From JAWMQL01 sp033283165 (GTDB lineage Bacteria > Pseudomonadota > Gammaproteobacteria > Pseudomonadales > Halieaceae): a stretch of DNA of 64,000 nt. The translations under genes and the position numbers were made by a program. The stretch is from assembly GCA_033283165.1 (NCBI GenBank), contig JAWMQL010000003.1:186001-250000 (forward strand). The letters are read 5' to 3'. Below are positions 39,533-48,030 of the stretch, piece by piece. The notes beneath the pieces are model-generated. The model did not search any database. It saw only the letters and a list, made by a program, of their open reading frames with translations, and was not told where the DNA came from. Each line of letters starts with the position of its first letter. The stretch's first letter is position 1.

Positions 39533-40558
39533 ATGAAAACCGTATACAGTGAGCGGCACCGGCTGCGGGATGCGAAGACAGAGCTCTACGGGGGCGAATT
39601 GGTCGCACCGTTCGAGCGGCCCTCGCGGGCGGACATGGTCGTAGAGGCGGTGCGCCAGCGCGGCCTGGGCGAGATCGTGGAGCCCGGGAGTTTTTCGCTG
39701 GATCCCGTGCTGGCCGTGCACGATGCGGATTTCGTCGCCTTCCTCGAATCCGCCTGGGAGCAGTGGCAGCAGACAGGCAATGCAGGGGAGGCCATTGCGA
39801 CCGTGTGGCCGGCCAGGCGCATGCAGTGCCGGGTACCGCGCGATATCGAGGGCAGACTGGGGTATTACGCCATGGCGGCGGAAACATCGATTTCCGCCGG
39901 CACCTGGCAGGCAGCGCTGGCCGCCAAGGATGTCGCATTGAGCGGCGCGCAGGCCCTGTTGCAGGGTGAACAGGGCATCTTTGCCCTGTGCCGGCCGCCC
40001 GGCCACCACGCGGCGCGTGACCTGTTTGGCGGCTACTGTTTCCTGAACAACGCCGCCATTGCGGCGCAGTATCTACGCGATCAGGGCGCTGCGCGGGTCG
40101 CCATACTGGATATCGATTTCCACCACGGCAACGGTACCCAGGATATTTTCTATGACCGCGACGACGTGCTGTTCTGTTCCCTGCACGGCGACCCGGAAGA
40201 CGCATTTCCGCATTTTCTCGGCTTTGCCGATGAAACGGGACTGGGGGCGGGACTCGGCTACAACCGGAATTACCCGCTGCCGCCGGGCACCTCGTTTGCA
40301 CAATGGCGCGAGGCGCTGGCTGACGCGTTGGCGCAGATCGGCCAGTACTCGCCTCAGTATGTGGTGGTTTCTCTCGGGGTGGATACCTTCGAGAACGACC
40401 CGATCAGTTTTTTCAGGTTGACCTCCCCGGATTACCTCACCACCGGCGAGATGATCGCCGGCCTGAACCTGCCGACGCTGTTCGTCCTGGAGGGGGGCTA
40501 CGACGTTGCCGAGATCGGCCTCAACGTGGCCAATGTGCTGGCCGGTTTCGAGGCCTAG
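39533..40558 (+). CDS. aphA: Acetylpolyamine amidohydrolase
   Basis: A 341-residue histone-deacetylase-fold zinc enzyme that removes acetyl groups from acetylputrescine, acetylcadaverine and related polyamines. Every catalytic residue known in the Mycoplana enzyme falls at the same number here: His158/His159 (PPGHHA), Asp195 and His197 (DIDFHHGN), Asp284 (VDTFENDP) and Tyr323 (GGYDV). The N-terminal ERHRLRDAKTELYGGELV segment is also characteristic. It fits a polyamine/guanidino theme with the ureohydrolases, but is on its own transcript. Confidence 0.92.
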   Translation: MKTVYSERHRLRDAKTELYGGELVAPFERPSRADMVVEAVRQRGLGEIVEPGSFSLDPVLAVHDADFVAFLESAWEQWQQTGNAGEAIATVWPARRMQCRVPRDIEGRLGYYAMAAETSISAGTWQAALAAKDVALSGAQALLQGEQGIFALCRPPGHHAARDLFGGYCFLNNAAIAAQYLRDQGAARVAILDIDFHHGNGTQDIFYDRDDVLFCSLHGDPEDAFPHFLGFADETGLGAGLGYNRNYPLPPGTSFAQWREALADALAQIGQYSPQYVVVSLGVDTFENDPISFFRLTSPDYLTTGEMIAGLNLPTLFVLEGGYDVAEIGLNVANVLAGFEA

Positions 40559-40589
40559 CCGGTGCCCGTCTGGAAACCTCAATCTCGTC

Positions 40590-40644
40590 GCCCCTGCGGA
40601 AGCAGGGGCCCAGAAAGGGGCTGGATCCCGGCTTACGCCGGGAT
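40590..40644. repeat. Dispersed double-dyad repeat
   Basis: Two hairpins follow each other: GCCCCTGC/GCAGGGGC (40590-40609) and ATCCCGGC/GCCGGGAT (40625-40644), then GACGAG. This is the common dispersed intergenic dyad of proteobacterial chromosomes. It lies between two convergent genes and may also stop transcription. Confidence 0.6.
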
Positions 40645-40685
40645 GACGAGAGGGAATGGGGATCACGAGGGGCAATTTTCGGGTC

Positions 40686-41375
40686 CTACTTCTGCAATAT
40701 ATTGCGCGCGTTGCTGGCGAATTTCTCGGCTTCCTGTTCGTCCTCCAGCAGGTTGCCCAGGCTGAAGGGTACCTCGATGCCGGCGGCCATGCCGGGCTGC
40801 TCGCGCATCGCGTTCAGCCAGCGCTGGAGATTATCCAGGCCCTCTACTGACACCCCCGACCACTTGTAGGTTCGCGCCCAGCACCAGTTGGCGATGTCGG
40901 CGATGGAGTAGTCGTCCGCCAGCCACTCGTTCTCCGCCAGGTGCGTATCGAGCACCTCGAACAGGCGTCGACACTCGTTCTGGTAGCGGTCGATCGCCGG
41001 CTGAATTTTTTCGGGGAAGTAGCGGTAGAACACGTTGGCCTGGCCCATCATGGGTCCGATGCCGCCCATCTGGAACATGAGCCACTGCATGACCCGGGAA
41101 CGACCGCGGGGGTCGGTGGGCAGCAGGCGACCGGCTTTCTCCGCCAGGTACACCATGATCGCGCCCGACTCAAACACCGCGAAGTCGTCCAACTCGCGGT
41201 CGACAATGGTCGGAATGCGGGCGTTCGGATTGATCGCGAGGTACGCCGGCTCTCGCTGTTCGCCCTCTGAGATATTCACGAAATGTGTTTCGTAGGGAAT
41301 CTCCAGCGCTTCGAGGGTGCAGGAGGCCTTGTGACCGTTAGGGGTGGGTGCGGTATAGAGATCTATCATTGCCAT
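40686..41375 (-). CDS. Glutathione S-transferase family, Nu-class-like (YfcG/YghU type)
   Basis: A 229-residue GST with a thioredoxin-like N-terminal half (IDLYTAPTPNGHKASCTLEAL, PNARIPTIVD, ESGAIMVYLAEKAG) and a helical C-terminal half. The TAPTPNGHKA start and NVFYRYFPEKIQ are typical of Nu-class disulfide-bond reductases, which use two glutathiones. It likely acts as a cytosolic glutathione-dependent reductase. It is downstream of the acyl-CoA synthetase on the same strand (42-base gap). Confidence 0.88.
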   Translation of the reverse strand: MAMIDLYTAPTPNGHKASCTLEALEIPYETHFVNISEGEQREPAYLAINPNARIPTIVDRELDDFAVFESGAIMVYLAEKAGRLLPTDPRGRSRVMQWLMFQMGGIGPMMGQANVFYRYFPEKIQPAIDRYQNECRRLFEVLDTHLAENEWLADDYSIADIANWCWARTYKWSGVSVEGLDNLQRWLNAMREQPGMAAGIEVPFSLGNLLEDEQEAEKFASNARNILQK

Positions 41376-41417
41376 GGTGGTCTCCGGGGTTGCGGGAATC
41401 GATAGGAAATGGCAGGC

Positions 41418-43235
41418 CTAGTAGCCGGCGCTGCCCTCTAGAATCTGTTGATGGAAGGTGGCGTCGAGACGCTCGTAGCCGCCACTGCGGGGCTTTCTTA
41501 CGTAGATTTCGTCGCCGCCGACTTTATCCGGGTGATAGGCCTGCTCCCGCAGTTCACCTTTCAGCAACTTGAAGGTGCCGGTGGTTGCCAGGGACCGCTG
41601 TACCCGGATGAACACGGGCTGGGCGTAGGGCGGCAGTTCACGCTCCACCAGTTGTGTCAACGCGTCCGTATCAAACTGCTCTGCTCCATCGAGAGCGAAG
41701 GCCACCATGCCCGCCCGGCCCTCCACCCCGGGCACCTCGACACCATACACATTGGCCATGTCGATCTGCGGGTGGGTATTGAGCACCTCGGCGACCTCAT
41801 TGGTGGAGACGTTCTCCGCCCGCCAGCGGAAGGTGTCGCCGGTGCGGTCCACAAACTGGAAGTGCTTGAGCCCCATGGCAAAACCGACGTCGATCTGGCG
41901 AATCAGGTCGCCGGTATTGAACCAGCTGTCGCCCTCTTTCAGCACATCGTGAACGATCTTCCGGGCCGTGGCCTCCGGGTCTGTATAACCGTCGAATTCC
42001 GTATCACGGCCGATCTCGCCCAGCAGCAGGCCCGGCTCACCGACAGCCACCTCGATACAGCGCCCGTTACTGTCCCGCACAATTTCATCGTTCTCAGCGT
42101 CGTACTGCACCAGCGCGACCTTGCTGATCGCGGCACCGATCGTCCGATCCTTGTTCAGCAGGTTGAGAAAGCTGACGTTGCCCTCACTGGAACCGTAGAT
42201 CTCGCAGATACGCTCGATGCCAAAACGGCGCTTGAATTCATCCCACACGTCCGGCCGCAGGCCGTTGCCGAGCATTTTCTGCAGCGGATTGTTTTTCTCT
42301 TCGGGGCACTCGGGCTGCAGCGCCAGGTAGCGGCACAGTTCGCCGACGTAAATAAAACAGTTGGCCTGGTATGCCTGAACCTCGGGCCAGAAACTGGAGG
42401 CGGAAAAACTGCGCCGCAGGACCACCGAGCCGCCCACCGAGATAAAGCCGCAGAATCCTGGCCCCATGCCGGTGATGTGGTAGATCGGCAGGCACAGGTA
42501 CAGCCGGTCCTCGGGCTTGAGCTTGAAACCCAGCCGACCCATGCCCTGCCCCGCGGCGAGAATCTTTCGGTGCAGGACAATCGCGGCCTTGGGCAGGCCG
42601 GTGGTCCCGGAGGTAAAGATATACAAAGCGGTCTCACCGGCGCGAATATCCCGGGTGACCTCGAGGTTGTCGGCGGGCATGTCCGGCATCAATCCGGTGG
42701 CGTCTACCGCCCAGTCGGGCACCGGCGCGTCGCCCTGGTCGGGCAACCACAGATAATCCTCACCCGCCTGCAAGCCGAGTTCGGCGGTGACGTCGGCAAG
42801 GACGTCGGCCCGCTCCTCACCCACGATACAGCGAGTTGCCCGGGTCGCCCTGATACAATGCACCAGGGCATCGCCAGAGAGACTGTTATTCACCAGGCTC
42901 GCACTGGCGCCCAGTTTCACGATGGCCAGCATGGACAGCACGTACTCCGCCCGGTTTTCCATGAACAGGGCGACGGTGTCTCCACGTTTTACGCCCATGC
43001 CCTCCAGCACGCGAGCCAGCTGGTTTACTTCGGCATTGAACTCACTGTAAGTCCATTCCCTGCCCTCGAACAACAGCATGGTATTGTCGGGATAGCGCGC
43101 CGCGGTATCCTCGAACACGGCCCCGAGTGAAACCAGGTCGTCTTCTCCGGCCATACGGAATCCCAGCGCCGGGATGACGCTCGCCATCTCACCCATTACC
43201 CGACGCATCTCGCGGGATTTAGCCAGTAATGACAT
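41418..43235 (-). CDS. Long-chain acyl-CoA synthetase (FadD6-like)
   Basis: A 605-residue AMP-forming ligase. The ATP loop IFTSGTTGLPKAA is at about residues 209-221, YGSSEGNVSF at about 343-352, NTGDL and RTGDTFRWRAENVS follow, and the late TGTFKLLK gives the catalytic Lys. It would activate a fatty acid or related carboxylate with CoA. It could feed the acyl-CoA dehydrogenases at 57-59 kb, but no specific substrate is seen. It is close to the Nu-class GST and the small secreted protein at 43284. Confidence 0.9.
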   Translation of the reverse strand: MSLLAKSREMRRVMGEMASVIPALGFRMAGEDDLVSLGAVFEDTAARYPDNTMLLFEGREWTYSEFNAEVNQLARVLEGMGVKRGDTVALFMENRAEYVLSMLAIVKLGASASLVNNSLSGDALVHCIRATRATRCIVGEERADVLADVTAELGLQAGEDYLWLPDQGDAPVPDWAVDATGLMPDMPADNLEVTRDIRAGETALYIFTSGTTGLPKAAIVLHRKILAAGQGMGRLGFKLKPEDRLYLCLPIYHITGMGPGFCGFISVGGSVVLRRSFSASSFWPEVQAYQANCFIYVGELCRYLALQPECPEEKNNPLQKMLGNGLRPDVWDEFKRRFGIERICEIYGSSEGNVSFLNLLNKDRTIGAAISKVALVQYDAENDEIVRDSNGRCIEVAVGEPGLLLGEIGRDTEFDGYTDPEATARKIVHDVLKEGDSWFNTGDLIRQIDVGFAMGLKHFQFVDRTGDTFRWRAENVSTNEVAEVLNTHPQIDMANVYGVEVPGVEGRAGMVAFALDGAEQFDTDALTQLVERELPPYAQPVFIRVQRSLATTGTFKLLKGELREQAYHPDKVGGDEIYVRKPRSGGYERLDATFHQQILEGSAGY

Positions 43236-43283
43236 CGTCTGCGTCTGCCTCGTCTATGCAGTTACCCACCCTGATACTGTCCT

Positions 43284-43664
43284 TCAGATTTCCGGGACCC
43301 GATCCACCCGCACCCAGTCCACGGTACGGCTGATGAAACCCACCTTCACCTTGATCTGCAGGGCATCGGGCTCAGGCATCTTCAGTTCCGCATCCCGGTA
43401 CTCTCCCAGGCGCTCGACCCAGACCTGGCCGCGCCAGCCAGTTCCACCGGCCTTATCCGCGGTCAGTGCCTGCAGGAGTTCACGCCCGACCCGTTCCGGG
43501 TAGACGTCGTTGCGCACCACCGTGCCTTTGCCCACGCCGTCCTCCAGCCGAATTTCAATCCAGCCCGGCTCGTCGGCGTGCTTCCAGAAGCCGGCAATCT
43601 CTCCGGCCGTGGCCAGCGATGGGGCCAGTAGAACAAGAAGGCCGAACAGGATTCCTCTATACAT
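43284..43664 (-). CDS. Secreted DUF2147-like protein
   Basis: A 126-residue protein with a signal peptide ending near LATA and a mature part (IAGFWKHADEPGWIEIRLEDG...VWVERL) like the small beta-barrel DUF2147 family. Start ATG 43664 has AGGA seven bases upstream; the frame also opens with a TTG two codons earlier. Function unknown. Confidence 0.65.
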   Translation of the reverse strand: MYRGILFGLLVLLAPSLATAGEIAGFWKHADEPGWIEIRLEDGVGKGTVVRNDVYPERVGRELLQALTADKAGGTGWRGQVWVERLGEYRDAELKMPEPDALQIKVKVGFISRTVDWVRVDRVPEI

Positions 43665-43692
43665 GGTCAATTCCTACGGGAAGTTACAGGGA

Positions 43693-44802
43693 TTACTCGT
43701 TCACGCCCACCATTTTCGTGTCGCCGCGAAACGGCAGGTCCTTTTCCTGGTCGGGCAACAGTGGCAAGTGTTCCTGCCGCCACAGGGGTTCCCAGCAGGC
43801 ATGCCGCTCCAGCAGGGCTCGGACCGCGGTCTGCGCCGCGTCGGGCAGCGCGTGGTAGTGGCTGCGCAGCTCCTGCAGGCACCAGACCCGGTATCGGGAA
43901 TAGCGGGCGCCGCGGTAGGCCACCCCGCCGACCGCCACGTCGAAACGCCGCCGGCCGGCGGCAACGGCCTCCACGTTGGCACACAGGTAGGGCAGATAAA
44001 CGGCGCCGATATCGTCCAGCAGAGGCCCCAGGTCGTCGGGAATACCCTGCCCCCAATCGCCGCGGCAGTCCGACAGGCGGGTATTCCACAGGCGCGCCAC
44101 CCACTCGAACACGGCGGGCGCGCGCTGGCGAATGAGCTCCAGCGGCACCGGGTCCAGGGCGAAATGGCGGAAAAAGGGGCCGGACAGGCCGATATCGGCC
44201 AGCGACGGGCGATCACCCAGGATGAAGGGACGGTCTGCGAAAATCGCCTGCAACTGCGCCAACAGCCGCAGGTACATCGCCTCCACGCCGGCGACATTGG
44301 AGCGCGTGATGCCGTCGCCGCTGGTGTAACCCCCGCGCTGGCGCCGGCGCAACATGTAGCGTTTCAACATACCGGGCAGCGGCAGGTCCGCCATGTGTTC
44401 ATCGGCCAGGTGGCGGGACTGCAGGTAGGCCCCCTCGGGGTAGTGCCAGCGGTAGTGCATGGCCGGCCGCCACCACCACTCATCCGCCCAGTCCTCGAGC
44501 AGCAGGCACACGAAGGCCTGCAGCGGGTCGCCGGGAATCAGGCCCTGATCCGGGTACTCCCGCTCAAACCACTGGATAATCTTGGTGGTATCGGTCATCC
44601 AGCGCCCGTCGCCCAATTGCAGCGATGGCATCTGCATCAGGCCCAGCTCCGCCTCCAGCTTCTTGCGGTCCGCGGGAAACCGCATACTGCGCAATTCGTA
44701 GTCGATTCCCCGGACCCGAAAGTAGTTCTCCAGCTTGCCGGTGAAATAGGAAATATTCGATCCATACAGGACCAGCGGCTGGATGGCGCGAGTATCAGGC
44801 AT
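43693..44802 (-). CDS. GST-superfamily protein with long C-terminal extension (paralogue 1)
   Basis: A 369-residue protein with a thioredoxin-like N-terminus (LVLYGSNISYFTGKLENYFRVRG), a GST C-terminal domain marked by LEDWADEWWWRPAMHYRW and GDRPSLADIG, and about 130 more residues than ordinary GSTs. ATG 44802 lies 7 bases after the stop of the NMO-like gene, so it is probably co-transcribed. It aligns with the genes at 45787 and 46979 in the WxxxxxHYRW region. The catalytic Ser/Cys/Tyr is uncertain. Likely role: a cofactor-like or glutathione-linked step in metabolism of an unknown compound. Confidence 0.78.
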   Translation of the reverse strand: MPDTRAIQPLVLYGSNISYFTGKLENYFRVRGIDYELRSMRFPADRKKLEAELGLMQMPSLQLGDGRWMTDTTKIIQWFEREYPDQGLIPGDPLQAFVCLLLEDWADEWWWRPAMHYRWHYPEGAYLQSRHLADEHMADLPLPGMLKRYMLRRRQRGGYTSGDGITRSNVAGVEAMYLRLLAQLQAIFADRPFILGDRPSLADIGLSGPFFRHFALDPVPLELIRQRAPAVFEWVARLWNTRLSDCRGDWGQGIPDDLGPLLDDIGAVYLPYLCANVEAVAAGRRRFDVAVGGVAYRGARYSRYRVWCLQELRSHYHALPDAAQTAVRALLERHACWEPLWRQEHLPLLPDQEKDLPFRGDTKMVGVNE

Positions 44803-44809
44803 GATACGC

Positions 44810-45757
44810 TCAGGCCCCGTAACGCGCGGACAAGCCGGCCACGGTCTCGTAGAATCCGGCCATGGTCTCCTGCACGATCTGTTCGGCACTTTTCACCGCG
44901 TCGATACGACCCACCACCTGGCCAGACAGCGGAATGGCCGCTTCCATGTCGCCACCGAAATACAGGTCCTTTACCCTGGCAAAATGCTCCATGGCGTTGA
45001 ATGCCCCCAGGGGCAGCAGTTCGGCGGTACGGTTGGTACGCAGCGCACGCAGGGCCGGGCGCGAGGCCTGGTTTAGAAATACCGTGTCGGTTTCTTTCGC
45101 CGCCAACATCGCCTGTTTCCAGTTGTCGTGGACCGGGGAATCGGAACTGCTGAGCATGCGGGTGCCCATCTGCACGCCCTCGGCGCCCAGGGCGAAGGCG
45201 GCCGCCATGGACAGGCCGTCGGCGATACCGCCCGCCGCAATGATGGGCACGTCGACCCGGGACCGGATCAGCGGCAGCAACACCATGGTGGATACCGGGC
45301 TGGGGTTCTTGAAGCCGCCGCCCTCACCACCTTCCACCACCAGGCCATCGACACCGCAATCGATCGCCTTGAGGGCCATGTCCAGGGTGGGCACCACGTG
45401 AAAGACCTTGATACCGGCCTGCTGGAATGGCCCGGTGCACACGCTTGGGCTGCCCGAGGACGTGGTGACGAACCTGATACCCTGTTCGATGACGAAGTCG
45501 ATCACGTTGGTGCCCTTGACGTAGGACAGGGCCACGTTCATGCCGAATGGTTTGTCGGTCAGCTCGCGCATTTTCTCGACTTCGCCGCGGACATTGTCGA
45601 ATTCGCCAGAGGATGTCTCGATAATGCCCAGTCCCCCCGCATTACTGACCGCGGCAGCGAGCCGGGCCCGGGCAATCCAGCCCATGGGCGCCTGGATGAT
45701 CGGGTAGTCGGTGCCGGTCATCCCGGTGATGCGATTCTGGATAGGCCGTGCCGTCAT
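44810..45757 (-). CDS. Nitronate monooxygenase-like FMN enzyme
   Basis: A 315-residue TIM-barrel flavoprotein of the nitronate monooxygenase / 2-nitropropane dioxygenase family, with IIQAPMGWI at the start, NAGGLGIIET, VVEGGEGGGFKNP and the FMN-phosphate region AAGGIADG. Where nitronate monooxygenases carry a conserved His after the AGG of this loop (EAGGH), Phe follows here, so the catalytic base may be missing and a different reaction such as reductase activity is possible. AAGGA eight bases before the start fixes ATG 45757. It sits between two large GST-like genes. Confidence 0.83.
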   Translation of the reverse strand: MTARPIQNRITGMTGTDYPIIQAPMGWIARARLAAAVSNAGGLGIIETSSGEFDNVRGEVEKMRELTDKPFGMNVALSYVKGTNVIDFVIEQGIRFVTTSSGSPSVCTGPFQQAGIKVFHVVPTLDMALKAIDCGVDGLVVEGGEGGGFKNPSPVSTMVLLPLIRSRVDVPIIAAGGIADGLSMAAAFALGAEGVQMGTRMLSSSDSPVHDNWKQAMLAAKETDTVFLNQASRPALRALRTNRTAELLPLGAFNAMEHFARVKDLYFGGDMEAAIPLSGQVVGRIDAVKSAEQIVQETMAGFYETVAGLSARYGA

Positions 45758-45786
45758 ACTGTTGTTCCTTAATCGAAGGTCATTCT

Positions 45787-46827
45787 TCAGGCCAGGGTTA
45801 GCATCGTTTCCACGCCAGTGCCCTGCAGCAGGGTATCAACGCGCCGGCGATCGCCTTCCCCGAGCGCACGGTAACGCTCATTGGTCCACTGCAGGCACTT
45901 GGCCTGGTAGGGGAAAGTCCGCTGGGTCCAGGGTGCGCCGTCGATCTCGGCTTCCCAGGTCTTGTCGCCCGTTTGCACGGCGCGGGCATTGGCCAGCTGG
46001 GCCGGGGCGTACACGCGACCTATTTCGTCCAGCAGGCCGCGCAGGCTGGCGGGCTGGTCTTCCAGGCCTGTCCAGTCCTGCGCGGTCGGCTCGAGTCCGC
46101 TCTGGTCCCGCATGTGGTCGACCCAGGCGACGGTGCGCGGGGATACCTCGTGTGCGATGGCCCGGGGGGTGGGGTCGAAGCCCACCAGTTGGGTCAACTG
46201 GCCGTAGAGGCCGAAGTCACCGGCACCGGGACGGTTGCCCAGCATGAATTTCTGGTTGGCGAGGTGATCCTCCATGGCGGCGAGGAAGCGCCGATAGCTG
46301 GCGTCGATCACCGGCGCCGTGGTGTCATTGGAGCCCACCACGTAGAGGCGCCCCACCTGCCGCCCGGTAAACCAGTTTTTCAACTGCTGGTGCTGCTCCT
46401 GCGATAAACCCATGTCGAATCCCAGCGGCAGGAGGGTACCGGCATTGTCTGCGTCCACCTCCGGATACCAGCGATAGTGGAACATGAACTTGGTGCACCA
46501 CTCGTCGGCGAAGTCCTCGACCAGGTAGTCGATGAAGGCCAGCGCCGGGTCTTCGGGCAGTACCGAGCGGCCGGGGTACAAGTCTTCCAGGCGCCGGATG
46601 ATGGGTGTCGAGTCGCACACGGCCCGGGTCGTCCCCTCTTCCTCGAAAAAGAAGGTGGGCATGAAGATGGGCTTCGGTTGCTCTACCCCGAGGGCGTCGC
46701 ATAGCTGGTCGGGCTGGCCCCAGGTCACCGCATAGGGCAGCCGACGATAACGCAGCAGGGCGACCATCTTCTGGGTGTAGGGTGAAGCGGTACCACCGAC
46801 CAATCGAATCGGTTCCTGCGACGCCAT
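45787..46827 (-). CDS. GST-superfamily protein with long C-terminal extension (paralogue 2)
   Basis: A 346-residue protein with an N-terminal thioredoxin-like half (LVGGTASPYTQKMVALLRYRRL), a GST C-terminal domain (LVEDFADEWCTKFMFHYRW, GNRPGAGDFGLYGQL) and a C-terminal extension. AAGGAGA precedes the start at good spacing. It is 29 bases upstream of the NMO-like gene and forms one operon with it and paralogue 1. The ThrAlaSerProTyr start could give a Ser-type catalytic residue. Confidence 0.78.
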   Translation of the reverse strand: MASQEPIRLVGGTASPYTQKMVALLRYRRLPYAVTWGQPDQLCDALGVEQPKPIFMPTFFFEEEGTTRAVCDSTPIIRRLEDLYPGRSVLPEDPALAFIDYLVEDFADEWCTKFMFHYRWYPEVDADNAGTLLPLGFDMGLSQEQHQQLKNWFTGRQVGRLYVVGSNDTTAPVIDASYRRFLAAMEDHLANQKFMLGNRPGAGDFGLYGQLTQLVGFDPTPRAIAHEVSPRTVAWVDHMRDQSGLEPTAQDWTGLEDQPASLRGLLDEIGRVYAPAQLANARAVQTGDKTWEAEIDGAPWTQRTFPYQAKCLQWTNERYRALGEGDRRRVDTLLQGTGVETMLTLA

Positions 46828-46978
46828 GGCATGTCTCCTTATCGCGGCTGACTATCAGCTACCGATGGTAAAGAGGACGCATATTGACACAGATACTGCC
46901 ATTATGTAAACCTTGGACCTTGACTTCACCGGCCCACGCCATCGACCATCGCGGCCACCAGACAAGGGCAGAATCAGT

Positions 46979-48022
46979 ATGTATCGAGGTGACTATCAAC
47001 TGGTGGGCAGCGAACTGAGCTTTTTCACCCGCAAGCTGGAGGCCCAGTTACGATTCCAGCAGATACCCTGGCGCTACCTGTTCAAGACTGAGGAGCGCAA
47101 GGCGGAACTGGAAGCGAGAGCCGGCACCCACTTCATCCCCCTGCTGATCACCCCCGACAAGTGGCTGATCCACGACACCATCGCCATCGGTCCCATGCTC
47201 AGCGAGCGCTTCCGGGAGCGCCCGGTCGTCCCCGAAACACCTGTGCAGCGCGCCTGCTGCTTCATCCTGGAGGACGCCTTCAATCACTGGCTGGGCCGCG
47301 TGTGCGTGCACTCCCGCTGGTGCTACCCGGACAATGTCGCCTGGGTCGGGCCGCGATTCGGGGCCAACATGATGCTGGACCGATCCATTGACGAACCCCT
47401 GTCAGCGCAAGAGTCGCAACAACTCGCCGCCATCGGCCCCATGATGTACCAGGGATTCGGTAAGCATGTCTGTGAAATCAATGGGGTCGGACCAGACCAG
47501 GCCGCTGCCGTGCAGGCTGACTTCAGGCACATGCTGGACGCCCTGGCCAGCCACTTTGCCGATAACGACTTTCTACTGGGCGGGAGGCCCTGCCTGGCCG
47601 ACTTCGCCCTGGCCGGGGCCAGCAAGGCCCACTTCATCTGCGATCCGGAGCCGGAGAGCTGGCTCGGAGAGCAGCGCGATATGCTGCGGACATTCACCGA
47701 GCGCTTCTTCGGCGACTGGCAGGGTGACCTCGCCGCCTGGCCGGCGGACGACGGGGTGCCGGAATCCCTGCCGGTCGTCCTGGACTACCTGCAGGGCAGC
47801 TATTACCAGTGGGCACCGGCCAACATTGCCGCCGGCCTGGCCGGTGAGAAATTCTTCGAGTTCGACTGCGGTTTCGGGCCCACCCGGGCGCGCACCCAGA
47901 AGCGCCTCAACCTGGCTCGTCTGCACGTCCAGGACGAACTGCTACGCGCTGGTGCGGCGGAGGACGCCGGCGTACAAGCCCTGTTCGCCGGGCGCGACAT
48001 CCTCGACTACTACCTCACCTGA
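46979..48022 (+). CDS. GST-superfamily protein with long C-terminal extension (paralogue 3)
   Basis: A 347-residue protein similar in layout to the genes at 43693 and 45787: QLVGSELSFFTRKLEAQLRF at the N-terminus, LEDAFNHWLGRVCVHSRW in the middle and GGRPCLADFAL further on, with a long tail. ATG 46979 has AAGGG at suitable distance; the frame opens at 46913 without a start site. It is divergent from paralogue 2 and followed 8 bases later by the DUF3604 gene, so these two are co-transcribed. Confidence 0.78.
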   Translation: MYRGDYQLVGSELSFFTRKLEAQLRFQQIPWRYLFKTEERKAELEARAGTHFIPLLITPDKWLIHDTIAIGPMLSERFRERPVVPETPVQRACCFILEDAFNHWLGRVCVHSRWCYPDNVAWVGPRFGANMMLDRSIDEPLSAQESQQLAAIGPMMYQGFGKHVCEINGVGPDQAAAVQADFRHMLDALASHFADNDFLLGGRPCLADFALAGASKAHFICDPEPESWLGEQRDMLRTFTERFFGDWQGDLAAWPADDGVPESLPVVLDYLQGSYYQWAPANIAAGLAGEKFFEFDCGFGPTRARTQKRLNLARLHVQDELLRAGAAEDAGVQALFAGRDILDYYLT

Positions 48023-48030
48023 CGGCGGCA

